Shown here: positions 11,366 to 22,742 of the stretch, piece after piece
How positions within the stretch are numbered: position 1 is the stretch's first letter
Layout of the letters: the number at the start of each line of letters is the position of its first letter
Source of the DNA: Bidens hawaiensis
Taxonomy: Eukaryota; Streptophyta; Magnoliopsida; Asterales; Asteraceae
Assembly (NCBI GenBank): GCA_021521415.1
Contig: JAIQDT010005785.1
Span: forward strand, 62,001 to 126,000
Direction of reading: 5' to 3'
Length of the DNA: 64,000 nucleotides
The notes under the pieces: model-generated
Databases searched by the model: none
Told to the model about the DNA's origin: nothing
Seen by the model: the letters and a program-made list of their open reading frames with translations, nothing else
Program-made: the position numbers and the translations under genes

Positions 11366-11699
11366 TGTCACACCCTCAAAATCCACTAACGGAGTTTTAC
11401 CGTCAGAGGGTGTGAACTGGCAGGATCGGAATCATCAGTTATAATCAAACCATAAAATAAAGTTTCAAAACCATGAAAACGTTTACGAGTAATTAAATGC
11501 GGAAGCGTAAAAACCTTTAATCAAAAGTTGCGTCACGCAGGACGACTTAAAACCAAAGATAATTGTTAAAAATAAGTTTGCAGGACAAAAGCGTTTTCAA
11601 TCAATGCATGTTCCTAAACCGCGCGCCCGCCTCGGCTACCTAAGAATAACATACTAAAAGTGTCAACACAAGGTTGGTGAGTTCACAAGTTATATAAAA

Positions 11700-11830
11700 T
11701 AAATCGTTTAGCGTTTGCGTTCAGCGTTTTACGTTAAGCGTTTTGCGTAACCACGTTACGGCGTTTTGTGTTAAGCGTTTTGCGTAACCATGTTACGGCG
11801 TTTTGCGTTAAGCGTTTTGCGTTACCAGAT
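11700..11830 (-). repeat. GCGTTTTGCG minisatellite in TeB LTR
   Basis: About three units of ~38 bp built on GTTAAGCGTTTTGCGTAACC alternate with GTTACGGCGTTTTGCG. The same array is in the right LTR at about 20340-20468. Confidence 0.8.
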
Positions 11831-12488
11831 AGTGTTATGTCAAATTATATATCGATAGGTAGCTAGTCTATACAACAAGTATTACTAAGTGTTCGACACC
11901 GAAGCTGACTCGTTTAGTAAGTGCCTTGTCACCAGGTCCTCCAGACCATGGTACGTGTTAGCCAAAATTACACCCGCTCGACCTCCAGTCGAGTTTAGAG
12001 TTGGGTGGGGTTTGTCAAACCCAGTAGTACTACTCAACAGTGACTCGCTATTCTAAATATTAACCGGTTCGATGTGTAGGACTTCAAATGTTTCGTTTGC
12101 CACTTAGCCTTTACAAGTGATATATAATTTATAACAAAATCTTAAATGCGTTGTGGAGTATGTTATCTCCACCAAGTGAAAAACGTTTGAAAACAGTTTA
12201 AAGAGGGGAAAGAGAAACTCACTGTTTGCGAAGAATTTCCCAAAATAAATCACCAAGATGCGCGTCACCGAAAAACTCTCTCTAGCGTTCTAAAACAACA
12301 AAGAGATTTTTCTAAGTGTCGGAATATTATCGAGTCTCTAGACCCGGCACATAATACATACGCACATAACATGTTTCGTGTTTCGTTCGTGAATCGTGTG
12401 TGACTTTAACAAGTGTTTTTTGTGACACGTCACATGTGTAAGCAACCATATACGTGTCATGTATTCATAACGTACATTACTAGCAATT

Positions 12489-12665
12489 CTTCCCCGTAAG
12501 GGCATTTTGGTCAACAATTAACAATCAACTAGCCATTATTCCCCATAAGGGCATTTTGGTCAAATTATGACAATCAATTAGCAGTTATTCCCCGCAAGGG
12601 CATTTTAGTCAAAACACGACAATTATCTTGCAATCATTCCCCTCAAGGGCAATTTGGTCAAAACA
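12489..12665 (-). repeat. Four-copy 49-bp tandem repeat in TeB LTR
   Basis: Units start near 12491, 12540, 12589 and 12638. Each contains TCCCC, AAGGGCATTTTGGTCA and an A-rich tail. The right LTR has the same four copies at about 21129-21304. Confidence 0.85.
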
Positions 12666-13735
12666 CGATAATAAATTAGCAAGTATCATATTTCATGCAT
12701 TTTCACAAAACTCAGCAGCTAGTTTCACCGAGACAGAAATCCTACTAGAAAGATTGTACTACTTCACCGATCATAGCATCTCAATTAATTTACCAAAAAT
12801 CATCACAGAAGCACATACGTCTTAGGTTTCCAGAACATATTTTATTACATTTTTATTCCTCATAGTTTTCTCACAATCATCAAATCATTACAGCAAACTC
12901 ATAACAGTCAAATTCATGCGCAACAGAATGTTATTTGCAATTCCCGTTCAACGAAAAATCCAATAAATGCAAGACCACTTGGGTTAGGTTCCTAACTCAA
13001 TGAGTCAACTTCCAGAAGTGGAACCAACCCAATTGGTCTCGTAGTTCATGAGATATAACATTTACAACATAACCTAACAGCAGGTCTAACAGCTCAGCTT
13101 TGCACAACATTTTTGTAAAATCATAAAAGTTAACTTCTACTTGTCCAAAAATTACAAGTTTATATTCTTTAGAAACCAGACTCAGCCTAGTTTACTGTAG
13201 TACCAACAATCTCAACCAATTTTCATGTTTACACTTCGTTACAGTCACTTAAACATCAAATACACATTCTGTCCAGAAACTGTTTGCATCCAAACTCAAC
13301 ATAATAACAACCTATGAACTATCATGCATTCATATGACCCTCTAGACTCCATAAACACCATCCATGCACATCAATTACATATTACATACTTGATTAGGGT
13401 TTGTGTTTGAACTCAAATCAAAGACACAACAATCATCATGCAACAAGATTCAATCTAGTTATCAAATCATCATCCAAATACAACAATCATATTAACTATA
13501 TGCACTCATGAAATCGGCCAGCTAGGGTTTGTTATTAACCCAACAAACATCAAAATAAATCAACAAGAATGTAAAGGATGATCAATTATACCTTCCTAGC
13601 ACCTAGTTCTTCAATCAAACACTTGATTTGAGGGTTGAATGTGTATGTAGAGTGGACGGCAGCCAAGGAGAGGGGGGGTGGGGTTCCGATCGGGTTAGGG
13701 TTAATAATAATAATAATAGTTAGGTTTAAGTTAAT

Positions 13736-13750
13736 GATATATTTATAGAC
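13736..13750 (-). promoter_or_regulatory. TATA box of TeB left LTR
   Basis: On the minus strand this reads GTCTATAAATATATC, a strong plant TATA box. About 150 bp downstream lies the donor-like GAAG|GTATAA. In this position it would drive the interrupted left-hand copy. Confidence 0.65.
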
Positions 13751-14101
13751 ATACAAGTTACACTCAAGTCCCTCCACTTTCAATTGTTGTTTTTCTAACT
13801 TAACCAACTAGTTTATGTCTTGAGTTAACGTTTTATACTATGTTATCACATAACACATAAATCTAACACATAATTATCACATAATTATTGTTTTGACGTT
13901 TTTCGTTTATTCATCAATCGTTTGCGTCAACTCGTTTGCGTTTCGGTGCAAATCCCGAAAGACTACACATGTAGTAAGTGTTAAGCGTCATTTAAACCCT
14001 AGTTTAAATGTAATGAAGTGTGTGTTATAGATTCAATGATCTTAAGTTTGAATTGACGGAGTTGAGTTAACGGAGTTAACCTGAAATTGACGATTGTCAC
14101 A

Positions 14102-14236
14102 TCATTCCCATGTTAAAGAATTTTCGTCCCGAAAATTTGAGTCAAGTCGTGATGAGTGTCTGAAAGAGTAAGAAAAAAAAATTTCAGTTTGTCATATCAT
14201 CCCCTAGTAGAAAGAAATTTCGTCCCGAAATTTAAT
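14102..14236 (-). other. TeB 3' end: purine tract and duplicated TTTCGTCCCGAAA signature
   Basis: Between pol and the 3' LTR the plus strand has two copies of TTTCGTCCCGAAA, at about 14126 and 14218, each followed on the minus strand by a GGGATGA or GGGAATGA purine tract. The tract at 14102-14112 abuts the LTR. The duplication suggests an older LTR boundary retained inside the element. Confidence 0.7.
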
Positions 14237-15547
14237 TCATACCTCCGGTGATGTCTGACGGTTTGCCAAGTTTCGCGGTTTTCTGTGTTTGGTTAGCCTC
14301 TCAAAAAGGTGAGGATACTTTTTCATCATTTGATCATCGCGTTCCCACGTGAACTCCGGTCCACGTCTCGAGTTCCAACGAACCTTAACGATTGGAATTT
14401 TGCTGTGCTTGAGCGTTTTGGTTTCCCAATCCAAAACCTCGACTGGTTCCTCAATGAAACGTAAATGTTCATCAACTTGTAGTTCCTCCAAAGGGACTAC
14501 TTGGGTTTCATCAGACAAGCATTTCTTCAAATTTGACACGTGGAATACATTGTGTACGCCACTGAGTTCTGTTGGTAGGTTCAGTCGGTACGCCACCGGA
14601 CCAATGCGCTCAGTTATCCGGTACGGACCAACATACCGTGGGTTGAGTTTGTTTCGCTTCCCAAAGCGAACCACACCTTTCCAAGGTGAGACTTTGAGTA
14701 ACACCCGATCGTTCACTTGAAATTCGAGAGGTTTTCGGCGCTTGTAGGCGTAACTCTTTTGGCGATCTCGTGCTGCAGCCATGCGATTTCGGATTTGAAC
14801 AATCTTTTCCGAAGTTTCGAGTACCAGTTCCGGACCAGTGATTTGGCTGTCACCCACCTCTGCCCAGCAGAGTGGTGATCGACACTTCTGTCCGTACAGC
14901 GCTTCAAACGGCGCTGCCTTAATACTTGCGTGGTAGCTGTTATTGTACGAAAACTCTACCAAGGGTAAGTGGGGTTCCCAACTTTTTCCGAAATCCAATA
15001 CGCAGGCACGCAACATATCCTCCAGGGTCTGTATAGTTCGCTCACTTTGCCCATCCGTCTGAGGATGGTATGCTGTGCTCATATCGAGACGGGTGCCTAG
15101 TGCGCTTTGCAGCGACTTCCAAAAGTGCGAAGTGAAACGAGAATCTCGATCAGAAATGATTGAGACAGGCACTCCGTGTCTAGACACTACTTCCTTCATG
15201 TAAACACGAGTCAGTCTTTCCATTTTGTCCTTTTCTTTAATTGCTAGGAAGTGTGCCGATTTAGTCAACCGGTCAACGATCACCCAGATGGTATCGCATC
15301 CCGTCGGTGTCTTAGGTAAACCCGTAATAAAATCCATTGAGATGTGTTCCCATTTCAACATTGGGAGTTCCGGTTGTTGCAGTAGACCAGATGGTTTCTG
15401 GTATTCTATCTTGACTCTGGCACAAGTCAAGCATTTGCTCACGTAGGTGGCAATGTCGGCTTTCATGTTCGGCCACCAGTAAAGTGCCTTTAAATCATGA
15501 TACATTTTATCTGAGCCAGGGTGGATAGAATATCGGGACTTGTGTGC
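14237..15547 (-). pseudogene. TeB integrase and chromodomain-like tail, separated by a nonsense codon
   Basis: The frame is continuous with the larger gag-pol ORF except for a TAA at 15548-15550. That codon follows LVMD, where related elements continue into AHKSRYS, so it looks like a GAA to TAA change. The zinc-binding CLTCARVK, the DDE core ([23 protein letters not shown]) and a [17 protein letters not shown] tail are all present. The product would insert the cDNA copy. As it stands the polyprotein terminates before the integrase. Confidence 0.9.
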
Positions 15548-18500
15548 TTAGTCCATCACTAGAGTTCTCAACTCTCCGTATCGTGGAACCCAAATCCGGT
15601 TCTCAAAATATCGAACCCTGTCCGATCTGGTTTCAAGTTGTTTGTTCATGCCCCGCATGAGTTCCGATGGAAGATTGTCATCTTTCAAAGCTTCAAGTTG
15701 CGCATCGCGAATCTGATCGGGTAAGCTGGCATGAATCGTGAGTTGCAATGCTCTCACCCGTCTGGGTTTATCTGTTTCTTTTCTGCTGAGGGCGTCGGCC
15801 ACCACATTGGCCTTGCCAGGGTGGTACTTGATGGAACAATCATAATCCTTGAGCAGCTCGACCCAACGACGCTGTCGCATGTTCAGCTCCTTCTGATCGT
15901 AGATATGTTGGAGACTCTTGTGGTCGGTGTAAATGGTAAACTTGGTACCGTACAAGTAATGCCTCCATATCTTAAGAGCAAACACCACAGCTCCGAGTTC
16001 CAAATCGTGGGTTGTGTAGTTCTTCTCGTGAACCCGTAGTTGTCGAGAGGCGTAGGCTATAACTTTCTCGAGTTGCATCAGCACACAACCGAGACCTTGT
16101 ATAGATGCGTCATAGTGTACCTCAAAATTTTCCGTTCCCTCGGGGAGGGCTAGAATAGGGGCGCTACAAAGCTTGGTTTTCAACAGTTGAAAAGCGGATT
16201 CTTGCGCGTCACCCCAATTGTACTTAGTGCCCTTGTGAGTCAAAGCGGTGAGGGGTTGAGCAATCTTTGAAAATCCCTCGATGAAACGCCGGTAGTAGCC
16301 GGCCAGTCCTAGGAATTGTCGCACCTCGGTCGGAGTCTTAGGTGCTTCCCAGTTTTTGATGGCCTCTACCTTACCGGGATCGACATGGATACCATTCTCG
16401 TTGATCACATGTCCTAAAAAGTGAACCTCGCGAAGCCAAAATTCACATTTCGAGAGTTTAGCATACAGTTGTTCCTTCTTCAATAGTTTCAGAATTACCC
16501 TTAAGTGCTCTTCGTGGTCAGTCTCGTTCTTGGAGTAGACGAGAATATCATCGATGAAAACAATCACAAACTTGTCGAGGTACGCCTTGCATACTCGATT
16601 CATGAGATCCATAAATACGGCTGGTGCGTTGGTTAGGCCAAAAGGCATAACCAAAAACTCGTAATGACCATACCGTGTTCTGAAAGCCGTCTTTGAGATA
16701 TCTTCTTCGCGCACTCTAAGCTGATGGTAACCAGATCGCAGATCTATCTTCGAGTAGTAACTCGATCCTTGAAGCTGGTCAAACAAATCATCAATTCGGG
16801 GTAAAGGATAACGGTTCTTGACCGTCACCTTGTTCAATTCCCGGTAGTCGATGCACATTCGGAAAGTCTCGTCTTTCTTTCGGACAAACAAGACAGGGGC
16901 TCCCCACGGCGATAAGCTAGGTCGGATAAAACCCTTATCCAACAAATCTTGCAACTGAGTGGACAACTCCTGAAGTTCCGCCGGTGCGAGCCGATACGGG
17001 GCTCGTGCTATGGGTGCTGCACCGGGTGTCAACTCGATTTGAAATTCGACTTGACGAATAGGAGGGAGTCCGGGCAAATCCTCCGGGAAAACTTCCGGGA
17101 AGTCTCGCACAACAGGTATATCTTCAATTCGTTTCTCCTCCGCGGGTTTCTCAACAATTTGCGCCAAAATTGCCGGATGACCCTTTCGTAGATACTTCTG
17201 CGCCTTCATAAGGGTAATGACGCTGGTGGTCATGCCGCTTCTCTCGCCTCGGACCGAAATGATCTCGCCGGAAAGGGTGGTAATATGGACTATATTTTCG
17301 TGGCATATAATCTCCGCTCGGTTCTCGGATAACCAGTCCATGCCGACAACGACATCGAAACTACTAAGGGTAAAAGGAATAAGGTCGATATCAAAGACAT
17401 GACCTGACAGTTTTAACTTACATCCCGCAAGTACATGAGTCGTTACTATAGTCTTACCTTCAGCTAATTCAACAGGAAACTTAGCATCTAACGGAATTGG
17501 AGTTACGTCTAAGAGTTTACTAAAGGCTTTCGACACAAAACTCATATCAGCTCCAGTGTCAAACAATACAGAAGCAAAACAATCGTTTACAGGGAACTTA
17601 CCAGTCACCACGTGCGGATCATTGCGGGCTTGACCCGACACAATCACAAACGCTCTTCCCTTGCCATTGCTTCCACCACTACTGCCACTTCCATTACCTC
17701 CATTGTTGTCATTTTGTTTCAGCTTGGGGCAATCTTTTCTGAAATGACCTTCCTGCCCACATTCAAAGCATCCTTTCGTCGTCATAGGTGCCTTAGGAGC
17801 ACCCTTTGCCGCAAGGTCTCCTCTACATTCTTTCGCTTGGTGACCCATCTTTCCGCATCTCTGACACTTGGCACGGTCACACTGGCCAACATGATGATAG
17901 TTGCACCTGTTGCACTTTGGATATTTCCCAGCATATCCGCTCGAAACCTGCCCGCTACCGTTGTTGTTATTGTGATTCTGAGTGTTAAAGCTCCGAGTGA
18001 ATTCGGGCTTACGGTAGTGTTGTTGCGGTGGGAGGTTCGAGGATGAAGATCTGGTGTTGTCAAACTTCCTCTTCCCACTGTTCGGGTTGCTGTTGCTGTT
18101 ATTGTCGTTACTCTGGTTGTCACGGGATTTAACGCTCGAACCCCTAAGTGGTAACGCACCTTGGGTCACAGCCTGATCCGTCAGTTTGTGAGCTAAACGG
18201 ATCGCTTGTTGGATCGTGGCTGGTCTGGAAGAAGTCACCATGCCCTGAATCTGCGGTGCTAATCCATCAATGTACATTTCTATCCTCTTGCTCGGCGGAT
18301 CCACCATCCGCGGACACATCACAGCCAACTCGTGCGAACGGGTAGTGTAGGCTTCGATTTCCGAACCCACCATCTTCAGTGACCAAAATTCCGACTCTAA
18401 CTTCGAAATCTCCTCTCTCGGACAGTACTCCTCTCGCATCATATTTTTGAACTCCTCCCAGTTCATCGCATTTGCCAGTTCCAATCCAAGGATCTGGAAG

Positions 18501-18583
18501 TTCGAATTCCACCAAGTGAGGGCGGAATCCTCAAGTGTCCCAGCAGCGAATTTGACCCTACTGGCAGGGGGACAATTACACAT
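15548..18583 (-). CDS. gag-pol: TeB gag-protease-RT-RNase H open frame
   Basis: This 1011-codon frame starts inside gag; it stays open upstream to about 18655, where the frameshift lies. Gag has LTWWN and two intact CCHC knuckles ([14 protein letters not shown] and [14 protein letters not shown]) near residues 235-290. Protease has [11 protein letters not shown] and VVGMDWL. RT has [19 protein letters not shown] and [10 protein letters not shown]; RNase H has [10 protein letters not shown] and TDHKSL. The order and lengths match TeA, but sequence differs enough to be a separate family. The frame ends at the TAA before integrase, so translation would give Gag, PR, RT and RNase H without integrase. 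Confidence 0.92.
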   Translation of the reverse strand: MCNCPPASRVKFAAGTLEDSALTWWNSNFQILGLELANAMNWEEFKNMMREEYCPREEISKLESEFWSLKMVGSEIEAYTTRSHELAVMCPRMVDPPSKRIEMYIDGLAPQIQGMVTSSRPATIQQAIRLAHKLTDQAVTQGALPLRGSSVKSRDNQSNDNNSNSNPNSGKRKFDNTRSSSSNLPPQQHYRKPEFTRSFNTQNHNNNNGSGQVSSGYAGKYPKCNRCNYHHVGQCDRAKCQRCGKMGHQAKECRGDLAAKGAPKAPMTTKGCFECGQEGHFRKDCPKLKQNDNNGGNGSGSSGGSNGKGRAFVIVSGQARNDPHVVTGKFPVNDCFASVLFDTGADMSFVSKAFSKLLDVTPIPLDAKFPVELAEGKTIVTTHVLAGCKLKLSGHVFDIDLIPFTLSSFDVVVGMDWLSENRAEIICHENIVHITTLSGEIISVRGERSGMTTSVITLMKAQKYLRKGHPAILAQIVEKPAEEKRIEDIPVVRDFPEVFPEDLPGLPPIRQVEFQIELTPGAAPIARAPYRLAPAELQELSTQLQDLLDKGFIRPSLSPWGAPVLFVRKKDETFRMCIDYRELNKVTVKNRYPLPRIDDLFDQLQGSSYYSKIDLRSGYHQLRVREEDISKTAFRTRYGHYEFLVMPFGLTNAPAVFMDLMNRVCKAYLDKFVIVFIDDILVYSKNETDHEEHLRVILKLLKKEQLYAKLSKCEFWLREVHFLGHVINENGIHVDPGKVEAIKNWEAPKTPTEVRQFLGLAGYYRRFIEGFSKIAQPLTALTHKGTKYNWGDAQESAFQLLKTKLCSAPILALPEGTENFEVHYDASIQGLGCVLMQLEKVIAYASRQLRVHEKNYTTHDLELGAVVFALKIWRHYLYGTKFTIYTDHKSLQHIYDQKELNMRQRRWVELLKDYDCSIKYHPGKANVVADALSRKETDKPRRVRALQLTIHASLPDQIRDAQLEALKDDNLPSELMRGMNKQLETRSDRVRYFENRIWVPRYGELRTLVMD

Positions 18584-18624
18584 CTCAAAGGCCGACTCGG
18601 CCTTCTCAGCCCAACGCAGGAAGC

Positions 18625-18825
18625 CTATAGCTCCCTCAGTGCCCTTAAACGTACTGGTTTGCAGTCAAGGTAGTTCTTGAAGGTACACGTTCCACTCGGA
18701 CCTCCAGCCTGATTCTGAACGTGTGCGGCTAAAGCGGCCGCAACATGGTCGCTCAGCAGAGTTTGGAGTTCAGCTGCAGTCAAGCTGATGTTACCACGTC
18801 CTCGTCCAGCGTTTCTTCCAGCCAT
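18625..18825 (-). pseudogene. TeB gag N-terminus, frameshifted from the rest
   Basis: The ATG at 18823-18825 lies three bases after an AG at 18829-18830 with acceptor-like context (GATTCTAG). The 66-codon frame has an Arg/Gly-rich start and an Ala/His/Leu helix. The following YLDCKP segment should lead into the capsid region, which continues in another frame, so about one base is missing near 18650-18656. Confidence 0.85.
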
Positions 18826-19006
18826 TTCCTAGAATCACCGTATAAAATGTTAGACATGAATTTTTCTTTCATATATAACACACCATACATGTAATAAAAA
18901 AGATAGGTAAGAAAGAAATAAGAAACAACATCACATCACAACCACATATTAGTCTAAATAAAAATTCATGATTAAAACCATTGTATTCGCTACAAAGTAT
19001 TTCCAA

Positions 19007-19828
19007 TCAATCCTTAAAAATCATAGAAAAATAATAGTTCGGATGGAGACAACCCCTCCATCTAAGTGTCATCATTACTAGATGTTCATCTGAGGACACC
19101 TCTGAGTGTGCCTCCTCCTCAGCCGGTTCTTCCTCCGGTTCTTCTTCGGGTTCCTCCTCGGGATCTTCCTCAGGCTCCTCTTCGGGATCTTCTTCAGGTT
19201 CGGCCTCAGGCCCCGCCTCAGGCTCGGCCTCAGGCTCTGCCTCAGGTTCGGCTGTGTTCTGAGCAAGTTGCATTTGCAAGACATCGCAACGCTCCAACGC
19301 TATCTCAGTTCGGGTCCTTGCTTCTTGGAGTTGCTCTTTCAAGTCTATCATCTCAGCTTGCATCTTCATCATAACTTTCATCTGTTGATCACTAGTCTCT
19401 TGCATTTCCTTCATTGCCGCTGCCATGCGGGCAATCTCCTCCTTAGTCTCGGTTCCGTCTTTTAACATTCTGGAAACGTTCTCCCTCGTATAGCGCATGT
19501 AACCCACGTCACGCTCCAAGTATGAAACAACAGCTGCGAGAACTCTTTCTACAGGTTCGGTTATGGGTGGTAGGGTGTTGGGATAAGCAGGGTGGTTCGG
19601 GTGAGGCAACGGGGGAACTTGTTCGCTATAGACCATACGTCTGATCATGTTAGGGTACCAATCCCTGCTAACGTTGTTTTCGTAAATGCCTCCGGATAGG
19701 CGGTACCTCTTCGGTGTGGGAGCTTTGAGTTCCGGGACTACTCGGGGTGGCGAGGCGGTAGGTAACTGCGGTTCCTTCCCGTGAGCATGCGTCATCGAAT
19801 CGGATGATGATGAGAGTGGCGTCGACAT
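19007..19828 (-). CDS. TeB extra ORF upstream of gag: coiled coil with acidic Glu/Pro repeat tail
   Basis: I do not recognise this 273-residue protein. The ATG at 19826-19828 is two bases after an AG at 19831-19832 (TTACCTGTAG). Residues 1-45 are Ser/Pro-rich and about 46-110 hold a Pro/Tyr-rich segment. About 110-190 form a strongly predicted coiled coil rich in Met, Glu, Lys and Gln. About 192-240 consist of EPEAEPE and EEPEED repeats, and the tail is short. It occupies the same place as the TeA extra ORF but shares no obvious sequence with it. A coiled coil with an acidic tail could mediate oligomerisation or RNP binding; this is inference. Confidence 0.65.
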   Translation of the reverse strand: MSTPLSSSSDSMTHAHGKEPQLPTASPPRVVPELKAPTPKRYRLSGGIYENNVSRDWYPNMIRRMVYSEQVPPLPHPNHPAYPNTLPPITEPVERVLAAVVSYLERDVGYMRYTRENVSRMLKDGTETKEEIARMAAAMKEMQETSDQQMKVMMKMQAEMIDLKEQLQEARTRTEIALERCDVLQMQLAQNTAEPEAEPEAEPEAGPEAEPEEDPEEEPEEDPEEEPEEEPEEEPAEEEAHSEVSSDEHLVMMTLRWRGCLHPNYYFSMIFKD

Positions 19829-19983
19829 TCCTACAGGTAAGCCGTGTATGCGCGGGCGTATGAGTGAAAGAGGTAAAGAGATAAGATTACAAGACTACAC
19901 AAACCTATGCAGTGCGTATCATTATAACTAATGGGTCGTCGCGGTTATAGTCTAGTATGCATGCAGCTTCTAGTTCGCTATAA

Positions 19984-20001
19984 CCAATGGATCTGATACC
20001 A
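19984..20001 (-). other. TeB primer-binding site
   Basis: On the minus strand TGGTATCAGATCCATTGG follows the end of the right LTR by three bases. It matches the initiator tRNA-Met complement at ten of the first twelve positions or better. Confidence 0.88.
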
Positions 20002-20004
20002 ATC

Positions 20005-22742
20005 TGTCACACCCTCAAAATCCACTAACGGAGTTTTACCGTCAGAGGGTGTGAACTGGCAGGATCGGAATCATCAGTTACAATCAAACCATAAAATAAA
20101 GTTTCAAAACCATGAAAACGTTTACGAGTAATTAAATTCGGAAGCGTAAAAACCTTTAATCAAAAGTTGCGTCACGCAGGACGACTTAAAACCAAAGATA
20201 ATCGTTAAAAATAAGTTTGCAGGACAAAAGCGTTTTCAATCAATGCATGTTCCTAAACCGCGCGCCCGCCTCGGCTACCTGAGAATAACATACTAAAAGT
20301 GTCAACACAAGGTTGGTGAGTTCACAAGTTATATAAAATAAATCGTTTAGCGTTTGTGTTCAGCGTTTTACGTTAAGCGTTTTGCGTAACCACGTTACGG
20401 CGTTTTGCGTTAAGCGTTTTGCGTAACCATGTTACGGCGTTTTGCGTTAAGCGTTTTGCGTTACCAGATAGTGTTATGTCAAATTATATATCGATAGGTA
20501 GCTAGTCTATACAACAAGTATTACTAAGTGTTCGACACCGAAGCTGACTCGTTTAGTAAGTGCCTTGTCACCAGGTCCTCCAGACCATGGTACGTGTTAG
20601 CCAAAATTACACCCGCTCGACCTCCAGTCGAGTTTAGAGTTGGGTGGGGTTTGTCAAACCCAGTAGTACTACTCAACAGTGACTCGCTATTCTAAATATT
20701 AACCGGTTCGATGTGTAGGACTTCAAATGTTTCGTTTGCCACTTAGCCTTTACAAGTGATATATAATTTATAACAAAATCTTAAATGCGTTGTGGAGTAT
20801 GTTATCTCCCCCAAGTGAAAAACGTTTGAAAACAGTTTAAAGAGGGGAAAGAGAAACTCACTGTTTGCGAAGAATTTCCCAAAATAAATCACCAAGATGC
20901 GCGTCACCGAAAAACTCTCTCTAGCGTTCTAAAACAACAAAGAGATTTTTCTAAGTGTCGGAATATTATCGAGTCTCTAGACCCGGCACATAATACATAC
21001 GCACATAACATGTTTCGTGTTTCGTTCGTGAATCGTGTGTGACTTTAACAAGTGTTTTTGTGACACGTCACATGTGTAAGCAACCATATACGTGTCATGT
21101 ATTCATAACGTACATTACTAGCAATTCTTCCCCGTAAGGGCATTTTGGTCAACAATTAACAATCAACTAGCCATTATTCCCCATAAGGGCATTTTGGTCA
21201 AATTATGACAATCAATTAGCAGTTATTCCCCGCAAGGGCATTTTAGTCAAAACACGACAATTATCTTACAATCATTCCCCTCAAGGGCAATTTGGTCAAA
21301 ACACGATAATAAATTAGCAAGTATCATATTTCATGCATTTTCACAAAACTCAGCAGCTAGTTTCACCGAGACAGAAATCCTAATAGAAAGATTGTACTAC
21401 TTCACCGATCATAGCATCTCAATTAATTTACCAAAAATCATCACATAAGCACATACGTCTTAGGTTTCCAGAACATATTTTATTACATTTTTATTCCTCA
21501 TAGTTTTCTCACAATCATCAAATCATTACAGCAAACTCATAACAGTCAAATTCATGCGCAACAGAATGTTATTTGCAATTCCCGTTCAACGAAAAATCCA
21601 ATAAATGCAAGACCACTTGGGTTAGGTTCCTAACTCAATGAGTCAACTTCCAGAAGTGGAACCAACCCAATTGGTCTCGTAGTTCATGAGATATAACATT
21701 TACAACATAACCTAACAGCAGGTCTAACAGCTCAGCTTTGCACAACATTTTTGTAAAATCATAAAAGTTAACTTCTACTTGTCCAAAAATTACAAGTTTA
21801 TATTCTTTAGAAACCAGACTCAGCCTAGTTTACTGTAGTACCAACAATCTCAACCAATTTTCATGTTTACACTTCGTTACAGTCACTTAAACATCAAATA
21901 CACATTCTGTCCAGAAACTGTTTGCATCCAAACTCAACATAATAACAACCTATGAACTATCATGCATTCATATGACCCTCTAGACTCCATAAACACCATC
22001 CATGCACATCAATTACATATTACATACTTGATTAGGGTTTGTGTTTGAACTCAAATCAAAGACACAACAATCATAATGCAACAAGATTCAATCTAGTTAT
22101 CAAATCATCATCCAAATACAACAATCATATTAACTATATGCACTCATGAAATCGGCCAGCTAGGGTTTGTTATTAACCCAACAAACATCAAAATAAATCA
22201 ACAAGAAAGTAAAGGATGATCAATTATACCTTCCTAGCACCTAGTTCTTCAATCAAACACTTGATTTGAGGGTTGAATGTGTATGTAGAGTGGACGGCAG
22301 CCAAGGAGAGGGGGGGGGGTGGGGTTCCGATCGGGTTAGGGTTAATAATAATAATAATAGTTAGGTTTAAGTTAATGATATATTTATAGACATACAAGTT
22401 ACAATCAAGTCCCTCCACTTTCAATTGTTGTTTTTCTAACTTAACCAACTAGTTTATGTCTTGAGTTAACGTTTTATACTATGTTATCACATAACACATA
22501 AGTCTAACACATAATTATCACATAATTATTGTTTTGACGTTTTTCGTTTATTCATCAATCGTTTGCGTCAACTCGTTTGCGTTTCGGTGCAAATCCTGAA
22601 AGACTACACATGTAGTAAGTGTTAAGCGTCATTTAAACCCTAGTTTAAATGTAATGAAGTGTGTGTTATAGATTCAATGATCTTAAGTTTGAATTGACGG
22701 AGTTGAGTTAACGGAGTTAACCTGAAATTGACGATTGTCACA
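20005..22742 (-). repeat. TeB LTR, right (5' LTR of visible copy)
   Basis: A 2738-bp LTR with the same repeats and promoter motifs as the left LTR. It abuts Tat-like pol at 22743. The target duplication cannot be tested because the other outer end of the array is outside the window. Confidence 0.95.
22224..22391 (-). promoter_or_regulatory. TeB 5' LTR promoter, leader exon and putative splice donor
   Basis: The minus-strand TATA box GTCTATAAATATATC is at 22377-22391. A C/T-rich leader follows, then GCTAGGAAG|GTATAATTG with the exon/intron boundary between 22230 and 22229. The donor core AAG|GTATAA is the same as in the unrelated TeA LTR. Splicing from here to the AG at 19832 or 18830 would remove about 2.4 or 3.4 kb including the primer site. 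Confidence 0.5.

Larger units (their letters stand above)
11366..14101 (-). repeat. TeB LTR, left (3' LTR of visible copy, 5' LTR of the interrupted copy)
   Basis: The 2736-bp LTR reads TGTCACACC to TTGTCACA on the plus strand. It differs from the right LTR only by scattered single bases and small indels. It has a minus-strand TATA box (13736-13750), a donor-like motif at 13586-13595, a ~38-bp repeat block and a 49-bp repeat block. Confidence 0.95.
11319..22742 (-). mobile_element. TeB: second Tekay-type Ty3 element, minus strand, part of a shared-LTR tandem array
   Basis: Two long near-identical LTRs (11366-14101 and 20005-22742) enclose a minus-strand internal region with primer site, extra ORF, gag, protease, RT, RNase H, integrase and chromodomain-like tail. 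The 47 bp left of the left LTR (11319-11365) is a second copy of the primer-site leader that also lies left of the right LTR (19958-20004). The left LTR thus serves as 3' LTR for the visible element and 5' LTR for a further copy, which TeA interrupts. The right LTR abuts Tat-like pol, the older host sequence. Coding is broken by one frameshift in gag and one nonsense codon before integrase. Confidence 0.93.
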
